A stretch of DNA of 32,155 nucleotides. Origin: an uncultured Bacteroidales bacterium (GTDB lineage: Bacteria > Bacteroidota > Bacteroidia > Bacteroidales > F082). Shown one piece after another: positions 8,233-17,385 of the stretch. The translations under genes and the position numbers were made by a program. The first letter of the stretch is position 1; each line of letters starts with the position of its first letter. Location of the stretch: contig CAMYYV010000017.1 of the NCBI GenBank assembly GCA_947303625.1, positions 1-32,155 on the forward strand, read 5' to 3'. The notes under the pieces are model-generated. The model had not been told where the DNA came from and made no database searches. It saw only the letters and a list, made by a program, of their open reading frames with translations.

Positions 8233-9840
8233 TCAGTTTTCAAAAGTTCCTTCGTAGGTCTTGCGCATCGTGGTGCCGTCCCAGGTGAACTCCACGCCTT
8301 TCATCTTGCCGTCGTCGGACTCGCCTGTAGCCACCGTCATGGTGCGGTCGTAGAAATAGACACCCGTGACGTCGACGAGATGGACGCCGTCCTTTTTGAC
8401 AGTGAAGGCTTTCAGCTCGGGTTCGGCTTCCACCTCGGTCAACACGCCATCCTTGTAGATATAGGCACTGATCCAGGTGTACCCTTCCGTGTCGGTATCA
8501 ATTCCCGGCTGCCAGTTGGTGGTTTCATACACCTTGAACCCTCCGCTCTTCAGGGGATAGCAATGCATATAGCTATGGAAGGCGTCGCACCAACCTTGGC
8601 ACTCTTCGTTATATAGCTCGCGATAATATTCGAAATGGTTTTTCCCGTAGATTGGGTCGCCGTCGAAAAGCATAGGGTCTTCATAGGCCTCGCGCAGCGC
8701 CCGCATGTCGCAGGTGTCGTTTTCCCAATGGATGGGTTTGTAGATGCGGATGTATTGCACCGTGGCATCGCGCTTGAACTTGGGATTTTCGATCGGGCCT
8801 TCCACAAAGGTGCCGTTCATGGCGTCTTTTGGACCCACATAGTCGATACGGTTTTCGGTGTAATTGGCCACTTCGTTCACGACAAATTCGCCGTCAACAT
8901 AATATGCCTTGTTCTCAGCGGCACCTTTGTAGAGCAGTTGATTGAGCGTGTCGCCGATCTTGCCTCGGTAATACGTCAACTCCTTGGCGAAGACGTCGAT
9001 AGCCTGAATCTTGCCCGCGCCATCGGGGTGGAGCTTGACAAAAGGCATGCCATCGCGGTTGAAGGCAATGACATCGCCTTCCAAGCGCTTTTCGAGTCCT
9101 GGTAGCTCTTCGGGCATGGTGTCATTCAAATGAAGCCCTCCCAGACCGTCAAAACCGATGAGAGGATAAGTTCTCTTCACATCGGTGAGAATGGGGTCAA
9201 AGCTCTCGCCGTTCCACACGTATGTCATGGATGACAGGACTGCCATAAATTGGTCGTCATAATTGAGGGTCTCGACGTCCACATACATTGTGTCGCCTTC
9301 TGCATGATAGATCAAGCGATCATCCCACTCCGACTTCATCTCATCGATATCCTCGTCGCTGATTCCATAAAGAAGGAAGGGGAAGTCCGTCATCTCTTCC
9401 ATGACGGGACGAGGTAACATTCCGTTTGCATAATTTAAGACTCCATCTTTGTAAATGTAGGTCTTCACGGTCTGGTCACATCCATCAAAACAGCCCTCGT
9501 TAACCAACACAGCCAGCCAGCCGCCGTTATTCATCGGGAAGCAGTCAAGGTTGAAGGTATGGTTGCCGTTTTCCTGATAAAGGCTTGCATCGGCGTTGTT
9601 GCCCTCATCATCGCCGAAATGACGGTAGCATTCTTCGGGACAGGTGTAGGTCTTCGTCCTGAAGGGTTCGATGAGGTCCTCTTTGGAGATGCGTTGGAAC
9701 ACCTCGAAAGCGATGCCTTTTTCGTCGTTTTTGGGTGGCTCAGTGGGTGTGTCGCCACCTCCCTTCTTGACACGGTCGCCACCGCAGCCCAAGAACAGAA
9801 GGGAAGCAACAAACGACAGAACAATCAGCGTCTTCTTCAT
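8233..9840 (-). CDS. Predicted lipoprotein, largest of three paralogues
   Basis: A 535-aa lipoprotein of unknown function with Cys19 in lipobox LGC. After a Gly/Pro/Thr linker comes a module also present in the gene at 10785-11708: KGIAFEVFQRISKED, KTYTCPEECYRHF, DCFPMNNGGW, GCFDGC, TYIYKDGVL and an LPRP motif. A second half opens with NDTCDMRALREAYED and again ends in AYIYKDGVL, suggesting internal duplication. A middle part of about 200 residues is not found in the paralogues. The start at MKKTLIVL (ATG 9840) is preferred to an upstream extension without a signal peptide. Confidence 0.84.
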   Translation of the reverse strand: MKKTLIVLSFVASLLFLGCGGDRVKKGGGDTPTEPPKNDEKGIAFEVFQRISKEDLIEPFRTKTYTCPEECYRHFGDDEGNNADASLYQENGNHTFNLDCFPMNNGGWLAVLVNEGCFDGCDQTVKTYIYKDGVLNYANGMLPRPVMEEMTDFPFLLYGISDEDIDEMKSEWDDRLIYHAEGDTMYVDVETLNYDDQFMAVLSSMTYVWNGESFDPILTDVKRTYPLIGFDGLGGLHLNDTMPEELPGLEKRLEGDVIAFNRDGMPFVKLHPDGAGKIQAIDVFAKELTYYRGKIGDTLNQLLYKGAAENKAYYVDGEFVVNEVANYTENRIDYVGPKDAMNGTFVEGPIENPKFKRDATVQYIRIYKPIHWENDTCDMRALREAYEDPMLFDGDPIYGKNHFEYYRELYNEECQGWCDAFHSYMHCYPLKSGGFKVYETTNWQPGIDTDTEGYTWISAYIYKDGVLTEVEAEPELKAFTVKKDGVHLVDVTGVYFYDRTMTVATGESDDGKMKGVEFTWDGTTMRKTYEGTFEN

Positions 9841-9881
9841 GGTTTTCTTTTTTGATTCACATACAGTCCATAGTGATTGCA

Positions 9882-10757
9882 TTAGCAATCTACAGGCACA
9901 AAACATCCCTCTTCTTCATCCCAAGTATAGCTGCAGTCGTCGCCTTCGGTGCAGTCACCGTAAGCAAAATCCTCGACAGGACCAACTTTATTAAAATGCT
10001 CGCCGTCCCATAAAAAGACAGTCTTTGCGAAACGGAAGCTGTTGTCGCCGAAATAGGCATCGTTCATCGCAATGGATTGGCAACACAGGAGCACGATAAA
10101 GGGAGCGTCATACAGATCATAGGCATAATCGTTATCATCGTCGTTCACCACGCCATCACCGTTGATGTCGCCTTCCATGTTTGCTTTCAGCAGTTCGATA
10201 CGTCCCGGGTCGATGCCTTCCAGCATGCTCGGGTCGTTATAGATGTCGGCGAACGTGGGTTTGGGCAGCAGTTCCTGGGCGGGCGTGAGTTTCCCGTCAA
10301 CATAATTATAGACGAAGTAATTGCACGGGCCCCAGTCACCAAGGACATATTCCACCCCAGCCAGCACGGTCCAACCGCCTTTTCTCCTGGGATAGCACAT
10401 CACCGTCCAGACGTCCTCATAGTCGTCGGCACATTGGTAATAGGTGCCTTTGCCGTCGGTAGGAACCGGCAAGTCAAACTTCAGCTCGCCCACATGTTGG
10501 TAATCCTTACGGCTTTCAAGGAATTGGGCCATCGCAGCGTCGCTGCCGTCCAGCCCGTTTTTGATCATCAGGTTCAGCGCCTCGTAGGCGACGTCCGATT
10601 CGGGTACACGATCCAAAGAGAATTCTTCCTCAGTGGTCGTTTGAGTTTTCTGTTTCTCAGGATCGTCGGTCCCATTCGTTTTCGTGTTGGTGTTTCCGCC
10701 ACAGGCAAACAGCATCATGGCAGTTGCCAAAAGTGTAATTTTCAAAAGGTTCTTCAT
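9882..10757 (-). CDS. Predicted lipoprotein with one dockerin-like calcium loop
   Basis: A 291-aa lipoprotein with Cys19 in lipobox FAC. It is a more distant relative of its neighbours: CYPRRKGGWTVLAGVEYVLG, NYFVYNYVDGKL, ELLPKP and KTVFLWDGEHF correspond in order to their CFPM-GGW-YIYKDGVL-LP-WNG motifs. Inserted at 197-208 is a perfect EF-hand/dockerin-type loop DINGDGVVNDDD, with Asp, Asn, Asp, Asn and Asp at positions 1, 3, 5, 9 and 12. Only one such loop is present, so it is probably a structural calcium site rather than a true dockerin. It lies in the operon 41 bases upstream of the 535-aa gene. Confidence 0.84.
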   Translation of the reverse strand: MKNLLKITLLATAMMLFACGGNTNTKTNGTDDPEKQKTQTTTEEEFSLDRVPESDVAYEALNLMIKNGLDGSDAAMAQFLESRKDYQHVGELKFDLPVPTDGKGTYYQCADDYEDVWTVMCYPRRKGGWTVLAGVEYVLGDWGPCNYFVYNYVDGKLTPAQELLPKPTFADIYNDPSMLEGIDPGRIELLKANMEGDINGDGVVNDDDNDYAYDLYDAPFIVLLCCQSIAMNDAYFGDNSFRFAKTVFLWDGEHFNKVGPVEDFAYGDCTEGDDCSYTWDEEEGCFVPVDC

Positions 10758-10784
10758 GATTACTCTATTTTATTGTTATGTTAT

Positions 10785-11708
10785 TCATTCATCGTCATCA
10801 TACTCGTACAACACACCGTCTTTATACCAATAAGTTTCAGTAAGGGATGATTCCTCGCCGTTTTCCGTCGAATTCACCACCGCCACCACCTTGAAAACTC
10901 CTTTGGCCGTTGGTGTACATGACACATCCAATGAAGAGCTATAGCTGTCCACCCTCGAAAAGGCCCAGCCATGCATGCTGTTCGTGGCGTAATCCATTTG
11001 AGATTCAAACTCCCTATACGTTTCATCCTCGTCGTACATGGCCTGAAACAGGGCTTTCATATCGCAGGTGTCATTGGGCAAGCTGTCAGTATTAGCGCCA
11101 ACATTACCGTTTTTGAATTGCTCAGTAGCAATTTCCACGAATTGGTTACCGACCCATGAATAGACGGTCTCCTGCGCCACCAGTGCCTCGCCATAGTCAT
11201 CGGATTCGAGTCCTGCTATGGCGACAATCAGTTTCTCGCCTTCGCAATGCCGCTGGTAGAAATCCTTGGCAAGTTTCTCGCCTTCGTAAAGTGGAGTAGG
11301 CAGCATTTCGGGAGCCTCCTTCAACACACCTTCCTTATAAATATAGGCTTTGCCCTGACCATAACCGCAATAATCCACACAACCCCAACTACCTAGCACG
11401 ACAAGCCAATTGCCATCGTTCATCGGAAAACAATCTACCTCAATCTTTTCAAAACCGTGATAGTCATCTAAAAACTCTATTTCGTCCTCAAAATGCCTTG
11501 TGCAGTCCTTAGGTAAGGTATAAGTCTTATCATGGAAATGAAAGTCGTAGTCTTCTTTAGGTATTTTCTGAAACACCTCAAATGCAATGCCCTTGTCGGA
11601 CGCAGGCTTTTCATCCAGTTGGGACTTGCCTTGTTCCTTTTTCGGGGTGTTGTTGCAGGCTGTCAGTACCATAAGCAACAAGGGCAGAGCTAATAATATT
11701 TGTTTCAT
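10785..11708 (-). CDS. Predicted lipoprotein, paralogue of the 535-aa protein
   Basis: A 307-aa lipoprotein with Cys18 in lipobox LTAC. It aligns by eye with the first and last modules of the 535-aa protein: DKGIAFEVFQKIPKED, KTYTLPKDCTRHF, VDCFPMNDGNWLVVL, GCVDYC, AYIYKEGVL and LPTP; then NDTCDMKALFQAMYDED and TYWYKDGVL at the C-terminus. The paired cysteines (GC-x-x-x-C and NDTC) are shared and may form disulfides in the periplasm or at the surface (inference). Function unknown. 27 bases separate it from the 291-aa gene. Confidence 0.84.
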   Translation of the reverse strand: MKQILLALPLLLMVLTACNNTPKKEQGKSQLDEKPASDKGIAFEVFQKIPKEDYDFHFHDKTYTLPKDCTRHFEDEIEFLDDYHGFEKIEVDCFPMNDGNWLVVLGSWGCVDYCGYGQGKAYIYKEGVLKEAPEMLPTPLYEGEKLAKDFYQRHCEGEKLIVAIAGLESDDYGEALVAQETVYSWVGNQFVEIATEQFKNGNVGANTDSLPNDTCDMKALFQAMYDEDETYREFESQMDYATNSMHGWAFSRVDSYSSSLDVSCTPTAKGVFKVVAVVNSTENGEESSLTETYWYKDGVLYEYDDDE

Positions 11709-11730
11709 AACAGTATAAGTTTAATAATGA

Positions 11731-12696
11731 TTATCCTCCGTAAGCGCCAATGGAATGGAACGACACGGGGACGTTCAAGCCTTTGTTGGCAAGGTCGATG
11801 CCCTCGATGGGAACGACGATATATGGGCTGTCGAAATTCGAGCATTGGATCTCAAACACACCGGTGCGATTCACTTCATTGGTTTTAATCTCTTCACCAG
11901 TGTAATCGATATCGGTGGTCAGTTCGTAGCCAAACCTGAAGACCATTTTATCCCAGTCTTCAGTGATGGGCCAGAAACGGCCTTGCATCTCCTCCACCTT
12001 CTCGCTGAGGTAGTATCCCACCACATACTTCATCTTCCAGTCTTCACTCAGATAGAGCTGATAGACTGGGTCGTTCCCCTTGACGATTTCAACGTATTCG
12101 AGGTCTTTGTCGAGCATATACAGCGGGACTTCGTGTTCGCCACCCTTGGAATCGATGCCATAGATGGTTGTGTATTCGTAGTAGGTGGTGCCATCTTCGT
12201 CCTCCCAGGGACCGCCAGGGGCTGCCTTGAAACCGACAATACCGTCCATGGGGATCTCAGTAACCTCGATATCGCCTGTAGCGACAGTATTCCAAAGTTT
12301 CAGTAGTTGCACCTTCTCCTCCGAGGTCAGCACGCAAAGGATAGGGTTGAAGTCTTGCCCAATGTCGGCAATAATAAAGGTAGTGGGGACACCTTTCAGA
12401 CCTTCCAACTGGATGGGCTCGTCGGAAAGGCGGTACGAGTCTTCGTCGGTAATGTTAAGCTCCATGATTTGGGCCTTATTGAAGGTCAGCCACAGGCCTC
12501 CATCCTTGATCTCACCCTTGATGGCCGGATGGTCTTCATCCATGGTAAAATAGGCTTGAGACATCTGTGGCACAACGTTGGCTACAGAGTTCACAACAGG
12601 CTGGCTCTCTTGGGTTTCTTTCTTACCCGACAATCCGTTACATGCAGTGGCAAGCAGAAGGAACACGAATGCGAAAGCAATGAAATTGTGTTTCAT
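11731..12696 (-). CDS. Predicted lipoprotein, first gene of the lipoprotein operon
   Basis: A 321-aa lipoprotein, Cys19 in lipobox ATAC. The mature part shows no family I recognise and lacks the CFPM/YIYKDGVL motifs of the downstream genes. Features include GGLWLTFNKAQIMELNITDEDSYRLSDEP, an acidic EVEEMQGRFWPITEDWDKMVFRFGYEL stretch and a C-terminal VPIEGIDLANKGLNVPVSFHSIGAYGG. The ATG at 12696 begins the signal peptide; the longer frame does not. A TACTTTTG promoter box lies 31 bases upstream. Confidence 0.82.
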   Translation of the reverse strand: MKHNFIAFAFVFLLLATACNGLSGKKETQESQPVVNSVANVVPQMSQAYFTMDEDHPAIKGEIKDGGLWLTFNKAQIMELNITDEDSYRLSDEPIQLEGLKGVPTTFIIADIGQDFNPILCVLTSEEKVQLLKLWNTVATGDIEVTEIPMDGIVGFKAAPGGPWEDEDGTTYYEYTTIYGIDSKGGEHEVPLYMLDKDLEYVEIVKGNDPVYQLYLSEDWKMKYVVGYYLSEKVEEMQGRFWPITEDWDKMVFRFGYELTTDIDYTGEEIKTNEVNRTGVFEIQCSNFDSPYIVVPIEGIDLANKGLNVPVSFHSIGAYGG

Positions 12697-12726
12697 GACG
12701 TAGAGTTTTATGTGGAATTGATACGA

Positions 12727-12734
12727 CAAAAGTA
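12727..12734 (-). promoter_or_regulatory. -7 box of the lipoprotein operon
   Basis: On the minus strand this reads TACTTTTG, 31 bases upstream of the ATG at 12696. It is identical to the box at 6912-6919. No TTTG at -33. Confidence 0.5.
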
Positions 12735-12742
12735 AGGTTTTT

Positions 12743-12772
12743 TTTGATATGGGGCTAAAATTACTATCTTTG
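12743..12772 (+). promoter_or_regulatory. Complete Bacteroidota promoter for the ABC transporter gene
   Basis: TTTG (12743-12746) and TATCTTTG (12765-12772) are separated by 18 bases, close to the usual -33/-7 spacing. Transcription should start near 12779, leaving only about 10 bases before the ATG at 12790. Confidence 0.75.
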
Positions 12773-12789
12773 CAGCAATATTGAAAACA

Positions 12790-14574
12790 ATGTCCGAGCC
12801 CCTGTTATCAGTAAGAAATCTACGAGTCTCCTTCTCGCATGATGGAGAATGGGTCGAGGCTGTCCACGGCATCGACTTAGACGTCGTGGCGGGACGCACT
12901 TTGGGTCTCGTAGGTGAGTCGGGCTCAGGCAAGTCGGTGAGTTCCTTGGCCGTGATGCATCTACTCAACGAGAAGGTGAGCCATATCAAAGCCGACAGCA
13001 TTCGCATCGGCGACGACGAAATCAAGGACTTTAATGAGAGTCAAATGGCAGACGTGCGCGGCAAACGCATCGCCATGATATTCCAGGAGCCCATGACATC
13101 GCTCAACCCCGTCTATAAGTGCGGTTTCCAAGTCAGCGAGATGATTTTGCAACATGAGGCCATAAGCCGTGCCTTGGCACGCGAACGGGCGATTGAACTC
13201 TTCAAGCAAGTGATGCTGCCGCGACCCGAGGCCATCTACGATAGCTATCCCCATGAGCTTTCAGGCGGACAAAAGCAGCGCGTGATGATTGCCATGGCCA
13301 TCGCCTGCCATCCCCAGCTACTCATTGCCGACGAGCCTACCACCGCCTTGGATGTCACCGTGCAACTTGAGATCCTCAAGCTCCTGCGCCAGCTGCAGGC
13401 CGAGACAGGCATGGGCATGATATTCATCACCCACGACCTTGGCGTGGTGGCCGAGATAGCCGACGATGTGGCCGTCATGCACAACGGCGAGATACTCGAG
13501 CGCGGCACCGTGCACGACATCCTCGAACATCCACGGCATCCCTACACCCAAGGCCTCCTTGCCTGCCGCCCACCTATTGACGTGCGCCTCAAGCGTTTAC
13601 CCATCGTCAAGGAGTTTTTAGACGGTGAATGGCAAGGCGGTAAGGAGCAAATCCTGCGCGACCTGCAAATCACCGATGAAGAGCGGCGAGCCCATCTCGA
13701 CGAGCTATACGCCAAAAAGCCGTTGCTCCGTGTGGAGCATCTACAGACGTGGTATCCCCTGCGCAAGGGGGTGTTCAGCCGCATATACGGCCACGTAAAA
13801 GCTGTCGACGATGTCACACTTGACGTCTACGAGGGTGAGACCCTCGGTCTTGTGGGTGAGTCAGGGTGCGGCAAAACCACGCTGGGACGTAGCATCCTGC
13901 GTCTGGCAGAACCCACGGGGGGTAAGGTATGGTTCGATGGTATCGAAGTGACGGCACTCAAGGGTCAGGCCCTGCGTGACTTCCGAAAGCAGGCACAGAT
14001 TGTCTTCCAAGACCCCTACTCCAGCCTCAACCCGCGCATCACCATCGGTGAGGCTATCGCCGAGCCGATGCGGGTGCATAAAATACATTGTGGCGAACTG
14101 CATTCTGAAGTTCGAAACGGGAAACAATTGCGAGACGCAATTGGTGACAATGACTTCCGCGAAGCCGTTTGCGATCTGCTGGAGCAGGTGGGGCTGAAGG
14201 CAGAGCACTACGACCGCTATCCGCACGAGTTCTCGGGCGGACAGCGCCAGCGCATCTGCATCGCCCGTGCCTTGGCAGTCAACCCGAGGTTAGTGATTTG
14301 CGACGAGTCGGTGTCGGCCTTAGACGTATCAGTGCAGGCACAAGTACTCAACCTGCTCAACCGGCTGAAAGCGGAGCGCGGCCTTACCTATATCTTCATC
14401 TCACACGACCTGAGTGTGGTGCGTTTCATGAGCGACCGCGTGGTGGTGATGTACAACGGCAAGCCCGTAGAGATGAACGAAGCGGATGCCCTGTTCGAAC
14501 ATCCGCTAAACGCTTATACCAAGAAATTAATTGATGCCCTTCCGGGAAAGAAACATCATTTAAATAACACCTGA
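12790..14574 (+). CDS. Peptide-type ABC transporter, two fused ATP-binding domains
   Basis: A 594-aa protein with two ABC ATPase domains in the DppD-DppF/GsiA/YejF arrangement, which energises uptake of di/oligopeptides or similar solutes through a separate permease. The first domain has Walker A GESGSGKS (42-49), signature LSGGQ (157-161) and Walker B LLIADEP (177-183). The second has GESGCGKT (356-363), FSGGQ (481-485) and LVICDES (501-507). Both have a C-terminal HP-YT-x-x-L type extension typical of oligopeptide transporters. Residues about 431-456 form an extra segment compared with DppF-like proteins, encoded by two DNA palindromes. No permease or binding protein is nearby. The ATG at 12790 is preferred to the TTG at 12781. 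Confidence 0.93.
   Translation: MSEPLLSVRNLRVSFSHDGEWVEAVHGIDLDVVAGRTLGLVGESGSGKSVSSLAVMHLLNEKVSHIKADSIRIGDDEIKDFNESQMADVRGKRIAMIFQEPMTSLNPVYKCGFQVSEMILQHEAISRALARERAIELFKQVMLPRPEAIYDSYPHELSGGQKQRVMIAMAIACHPQLLIADEPTTALDVTVQLEILKLLRQLQAETGMGMIFITHDLGVVAEIADDVAVMHNGEILERGTVHDILEHPRHPYTQGLLACRPPIDVRLKRLPIVKEFLDGEWQGGKEQILRDLQITDEERRAHLDELYAKKPLLRVEHLQTWYPLRKGVFSRIYGHVKAVDDVTLDVYEGETLGLVGESGCGKTTLGRSILRLAEPTGGKVWFDGIEVTALKGQALRDFRKQAQIVFQDPYSSLNPRITIGEAIAEPMRVHKIHCGELHSEVRNGKQLRDAIGDNDFREAVCDLLEQVGLKAEHYDRYPHEFSGGQRQRICIARALAVNPRLVICDESVSALDVSVQAQVLNLLNRLKAERGLTYIFISHDLSVVRFMSDRVVVMYNGKPVEMNEADALFEHPLNAYTKKLIDALPGKKHHLNNT
14094..14143. repeat. Two palindromes inside the ABC transporter coding region
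   Basis: CGAACT (14094-14099) pairs with AGTTCG (14109-14114), and CAATTGC (14125-14131) pairs with GCAATTG (14137-14143). Both lie within the extra segment of the second ATPase domain, codons about 435-452. Confidence 0.6.
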
Positions 14575-16202
14575 GGCCCCATCTTGAAGTAGATGTCAGT
14601 GGGGATGCCAGCGGCGTTCACCTTGTCAAGGTCGGCCTGCAACTCAGGATGGATGACACTCATCTCACCCAACCAAGCCTTCACAGCTTCGTAGTCACCG
14701 TCGCCCTGGTGCACGAGGATGTCGCCTGCCAGCTTCTCAACGGCAGCCTTCATCTTCTCGAAGTCAATAGCATACTTGCCATCTTCGTTGCGCACAAAAG
14801 CACCCTCTTTTTGGAAATAGTTGAAGGTAAGCATATTGGCTTTGCCATGTGCACTGGCGGCGCCAAAACGCACCGAGCGGAAGATGCCCGCCATGAAGGT
14901 GGTGTAATTGTCTTCCATGGTGGTGTTAGTGTAGACACCCATTTCGGACAACTTGGTGACGAGATAAAGACCCAACACATCAGCCTTGGCTTCTTCCAAA
15001 GCGCTGTATTGGTTGCCAAGTGCTTCGCGCACCGTGCCCTTGCCCTTGATGGTATTCTTGATGCCCATGCCATGGGCGGTCTCGTGGAACATCACGTTGG
15101 CGAAGAAGGCGTCGAACTTGATGTGTTCCATCGACTCGGGCGTCATCAGCTCGTTGGCAATGGGCACGAGGATCTTGTCGAATTTAGCCTGCATTGAGTT
15201 CTTAAGCTGGAGCTTACGGGTGCCTCGCTCGAGTTGCACGCGTTCGTCATTGGGCAAGTTAATGGCGATAGTCTTGCTGTTGGCATTGCAGTCGCCAGCG
15301 TAATAGACGGCGTCGTAGGCAGCCAAGTCGAGGTCGGCGCCAGGCACTTCTTTCTTGTACTCGGCGGGAACGGGCAGCTGCTTCTGCAGTTCAGGCACGT
15401 AGGTAGCATAGCGGGCAAGCTGCTTCGTCCACTCTTGGTCTTTGATAAGGATGAAGGCTTCGTGCGAGGCCTTGATGCCGTAACGAGCATCGGTGTAGTT
15501 CTCAATGGGGCCAATCACGAGGTCGACGTTGTTATTGCGCACGTCCATCCACTGCATATCGCTCTCCAGATAGTCATCGGTGCGGAGAGCCTTGGCGCGG
15601 AGGCGGAGGTATTCGGCAAACTCCTCGTCACCAGCCAACTCAGAGGCATCGTCAAGCAGCGAGGCGGCCTTCTTGATCTGTTGCTCGAAGTAGTCGTGAT
15701 ACCAAACACATTTCAGTTTGCCGTTCTCGTCACGGACGATCATGGTGTATTGACTGTTCTTGTCGGGGTCGTCGAAAGCTTCCCATTCTTCTTCGGTCAT
15801 GTCGACAGGATAGAACCGGGCGCCGGCGGGTTTGGCACCGATGCCGTCGACGAAGGGTTTGTTGTCGTCAAGGCCATCCCAGGCACCGTAGGTGATGGAG
15901 GCCATCTTACGCAGATCGGCATTGTCGCCGATGCGGTTCATGAGTTCCGCTTTGTCGCCGTAGTTCTCTTGCCAGAAGAGGTCTTCCATGATGTCGGCAG
16001 CTTGGAAGAGCAGACCAAGCATCTCGAGTTCGCCCTCGCTGAGGTGACCGATGTTAGTCGTGAGGGTGTACTCGGCGTATTTGTCCGAAAGGTTAGTGGT
16101 TTGCTGGGCAGGCTGTTGGGGCTGCTCAGGCTTGGAAGTGTTGTCGCAGGCGGTGACGGTGATGGTCAGGGCTGCGATGATTGCTAGGTACTTGATTTTC
16201 AT
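14556..16202 (-). CDS. M49-like (dipeptidyl-peptidase III family) metallopeptidase lipoprotein
   Basis: A 548-aa lipoprotein, Cys19 in lipobox VTAC, with a Gln/Pro/Thr linker. It resembles the DPP III-like 'Zn-dependent hydrolase' proteins of Bacteroidales. The zinc motif is HETAH (373-377) and the second motif EEAKAD (403-408). Classical DPP III has the longer HExxGH hexapeptide and EECRAE, so this belongs to the shorter-motif branch, or to a sister family. The ATG at 16202 begins the signal peptide; the upstream extension overlaps the dehydrogenase gene. Its 3' end overlaps the convergent ABC gene by 19 bases. It lies 25 bases after the acyl-CoA dehydrogenase gene and may be co-transcribed. 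Substrate unknown. Confidence 0.8.
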   Translation of the reverse strand: MKIKYLAIIAALTITVTACDNTSKPEQPQQPAQQTTNLSDKYAEYTLTTNIGHLSEGELEMLGLLFQAADIMEDLFWQENYGDKAELMNRIGDNADLRKMASITYGAWDGLDDNKPFVDGIGAKPAGARFYPVDMTEEEWEAFDDPDKNSQYTMIVRDENGKLKCVWYHDYFEQQIKKAASLLDDASELAGDEEFAEYLRLRAKALRTDDYLESDMQWMDVRNNNVDLVIGPIENYTDARYGIKASHEAFILIKDQEWTKQLARYATYVPELQKQLPVPAEYKKEVPGADLDLAAYDAVYYAGDCNANSKTIAINLPNDERVQLERGTRKLQLKNSMQAKFDKILVPIANELMTPESMEHIKFDAFFANVMFHETAHGMGIKNTIKGKGTVREALGNQYSALEEAKADVLGLYLVTKLSEMGVYTNTTMEDNYTTFMAGIFRSVRFGAASAHGKANMLTFNYFQKEGAFVRNEDGKYAIDFEKMKAAVEKLAGDILVHQGDGDYEAVKAWLGEMSVIHPELQADLDKVNAAGIPTDIYFKMGPQVLFK

Positions 16203-16227
16203 ATTGATATGTTTTAATAATAGATTC

Positions 16228-17370
16228 TTAGCATCCAATGGCACGGGAGATGACCAAACGAAGGATTTCCGAGGTGCCCTCGCCGATTTGGAGGATGCGT
16301 TGGTCACGGTAGAATCGCTCCATGTCGAACTCCTTGAGCAGACCATGCCCGCCCATCACCTGAACAGCGTTGTCGCACACCTCGGCGGCCACCTCCGAGC
16401 AATAAAGCTTGGCCATGGCAGCTTCCTTGCCAAAGGGACGGTGTTGGTCCTTGAGCCAGCATGCATGGTAGAGCAGATAGCGTGCCGCGTCGATCTTCAC
16501 GGCCATGTCAGCCAGTTTGAAGCCGACGGCCTGGAACTTGCTGACAGGCTTGCCGAACTGCACACGTTTCTTAGAGTAAGCCAACGCCATCTCGTAGGCA
16601 CCCTGAGCGCAACCTAACCCCATGGCGGCGATGGAGAGTCGTCCTGAGTCGAGTGTGGCGAGCATGATATGGGAGCCTTCGCCTGGCTTGCCCAGGATAC
16701 AGTCGTCGCTAAGACGAACATCATTGAAGACGAGCTTGCCTGTATTGGAGGCACGCCACATCATCTTGTCGTGCATGGGTGTCTGGGTAAAGCCCTCCTT
16801 CTTGTTTTCGACGAGCAGTGCGGTAAACTCGGGTTTGCCGTCCTTCTCGCCTGAGATGGCTTGCACGGTGGTGCCAAGGCTAATGGGTGTGGCGCTGTTG
16901 GTGATGAAGATCTTGGAGCCGTTGAGATGCCAGAAGGTGCCGTCAAATTGGGCGGTGGTCTTGGTGCCACGCGAGTCGCTGCCGGCGTCTTCCTCGGTTA
17001 GGCCAAAGCCCCAGAGGCGGTCCTTGCAAAGTTGCGGCAGATAACGTTGCTTCTGCTGTTCGGTGCCATAGTCTTTGATGGGCCCGATGCCGAGTGAGTT
17101 GTCAGCGGCGATAGTGGCGGCGGTAGAGCCGTCAACGCGGGCGAGCTCCTCCACGGCAATAATATAACTCAGGTTGTCGAGTCCTTGGCCGCCATATTCC
17201 TTAGGGACGGTCATGCCCAAGAGGCCTTGTTCGGCCATCTTCAGCGTCAGCTCAACGTCGAAATGCTGGTCTTCGTCGTTCTGACGGGCTACGGGTTTCA
17301 CTTCCTGTTCGGCGAAGTCGCGCACACGCTGGCGGAGGGCTTCCTGTTCGTTTGTCAAGTCAAAGTTCAT
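16228..17370 (-). CDS. Acyl-CoA dehydrogenase (short/branched-chain type)
   Basis: A 380-aa FAD flavoenzyme that introduces the alpha,beta double bond in acyl-CoA and normally passes electrons to electron-transfer flavoprotein. The family signatures are LWGFGLTEEDAGSDS in the middle domain and GEGTSEILRLVISRAIG at the C-terminus. The latter holds the predicted catalytic base Glu364, placed as in short-chain/butyryl-CoA dehydrogenases. Length is typical. It follows the biotin-dependent carboxylase subunit gene by 96 bases. That pairing fits isovaleryl-CoA oxidation in leucine breakdown, but butyryl-CoA dehydrogenase is equally possible from sequence alone. No etf genes are in the window. Confidence 0.93.
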   Translation of the reverse strand: MNFDLTNEQEALRQRVRDFAEQEVKPVARQNDEDQHFDVELTLKMAEQGLLGMTVPKEYGGQGLDNLSYIIAVEELARVDGSTAATIAADNSLGIGPIKDYGTEQQKQRYLPQLCKDRLWGFGLTEEDAGSDSRGTKTTAQFDGTFWHLNGSKIFITNSATPISLGTTVQAISGEKDGKPEFTALLVENKKEGFTQTPMHDKMMWRASNTGKLVFNDVRLSDDCILGKPGEGSHIMLATLDSGRLSIAAMGLGCAQGAYEMALAYSKKRVQFGKPVSKFQAVGFKLADMAVKIDAARYLLYHACWLKDQHRPFGKEAAMAKLYCSEVAAEVCDNAVQVMGGHGLLKEFDMERFYRDQRILQIGEGTSEILRLVISRAIGC

Positions 17371-17385
17371 AGTATTTAAATTGTT

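Noticed and set aside
9875-9890. GATTGC/GCAATC hairpin preceded by GTAG on the minus strand
   Set aside because: The GTAG and the 5' arm are the last codons of the 291-aa lipoprotein, and the stem has only six pairs. It is not safely separable from coding sequence.
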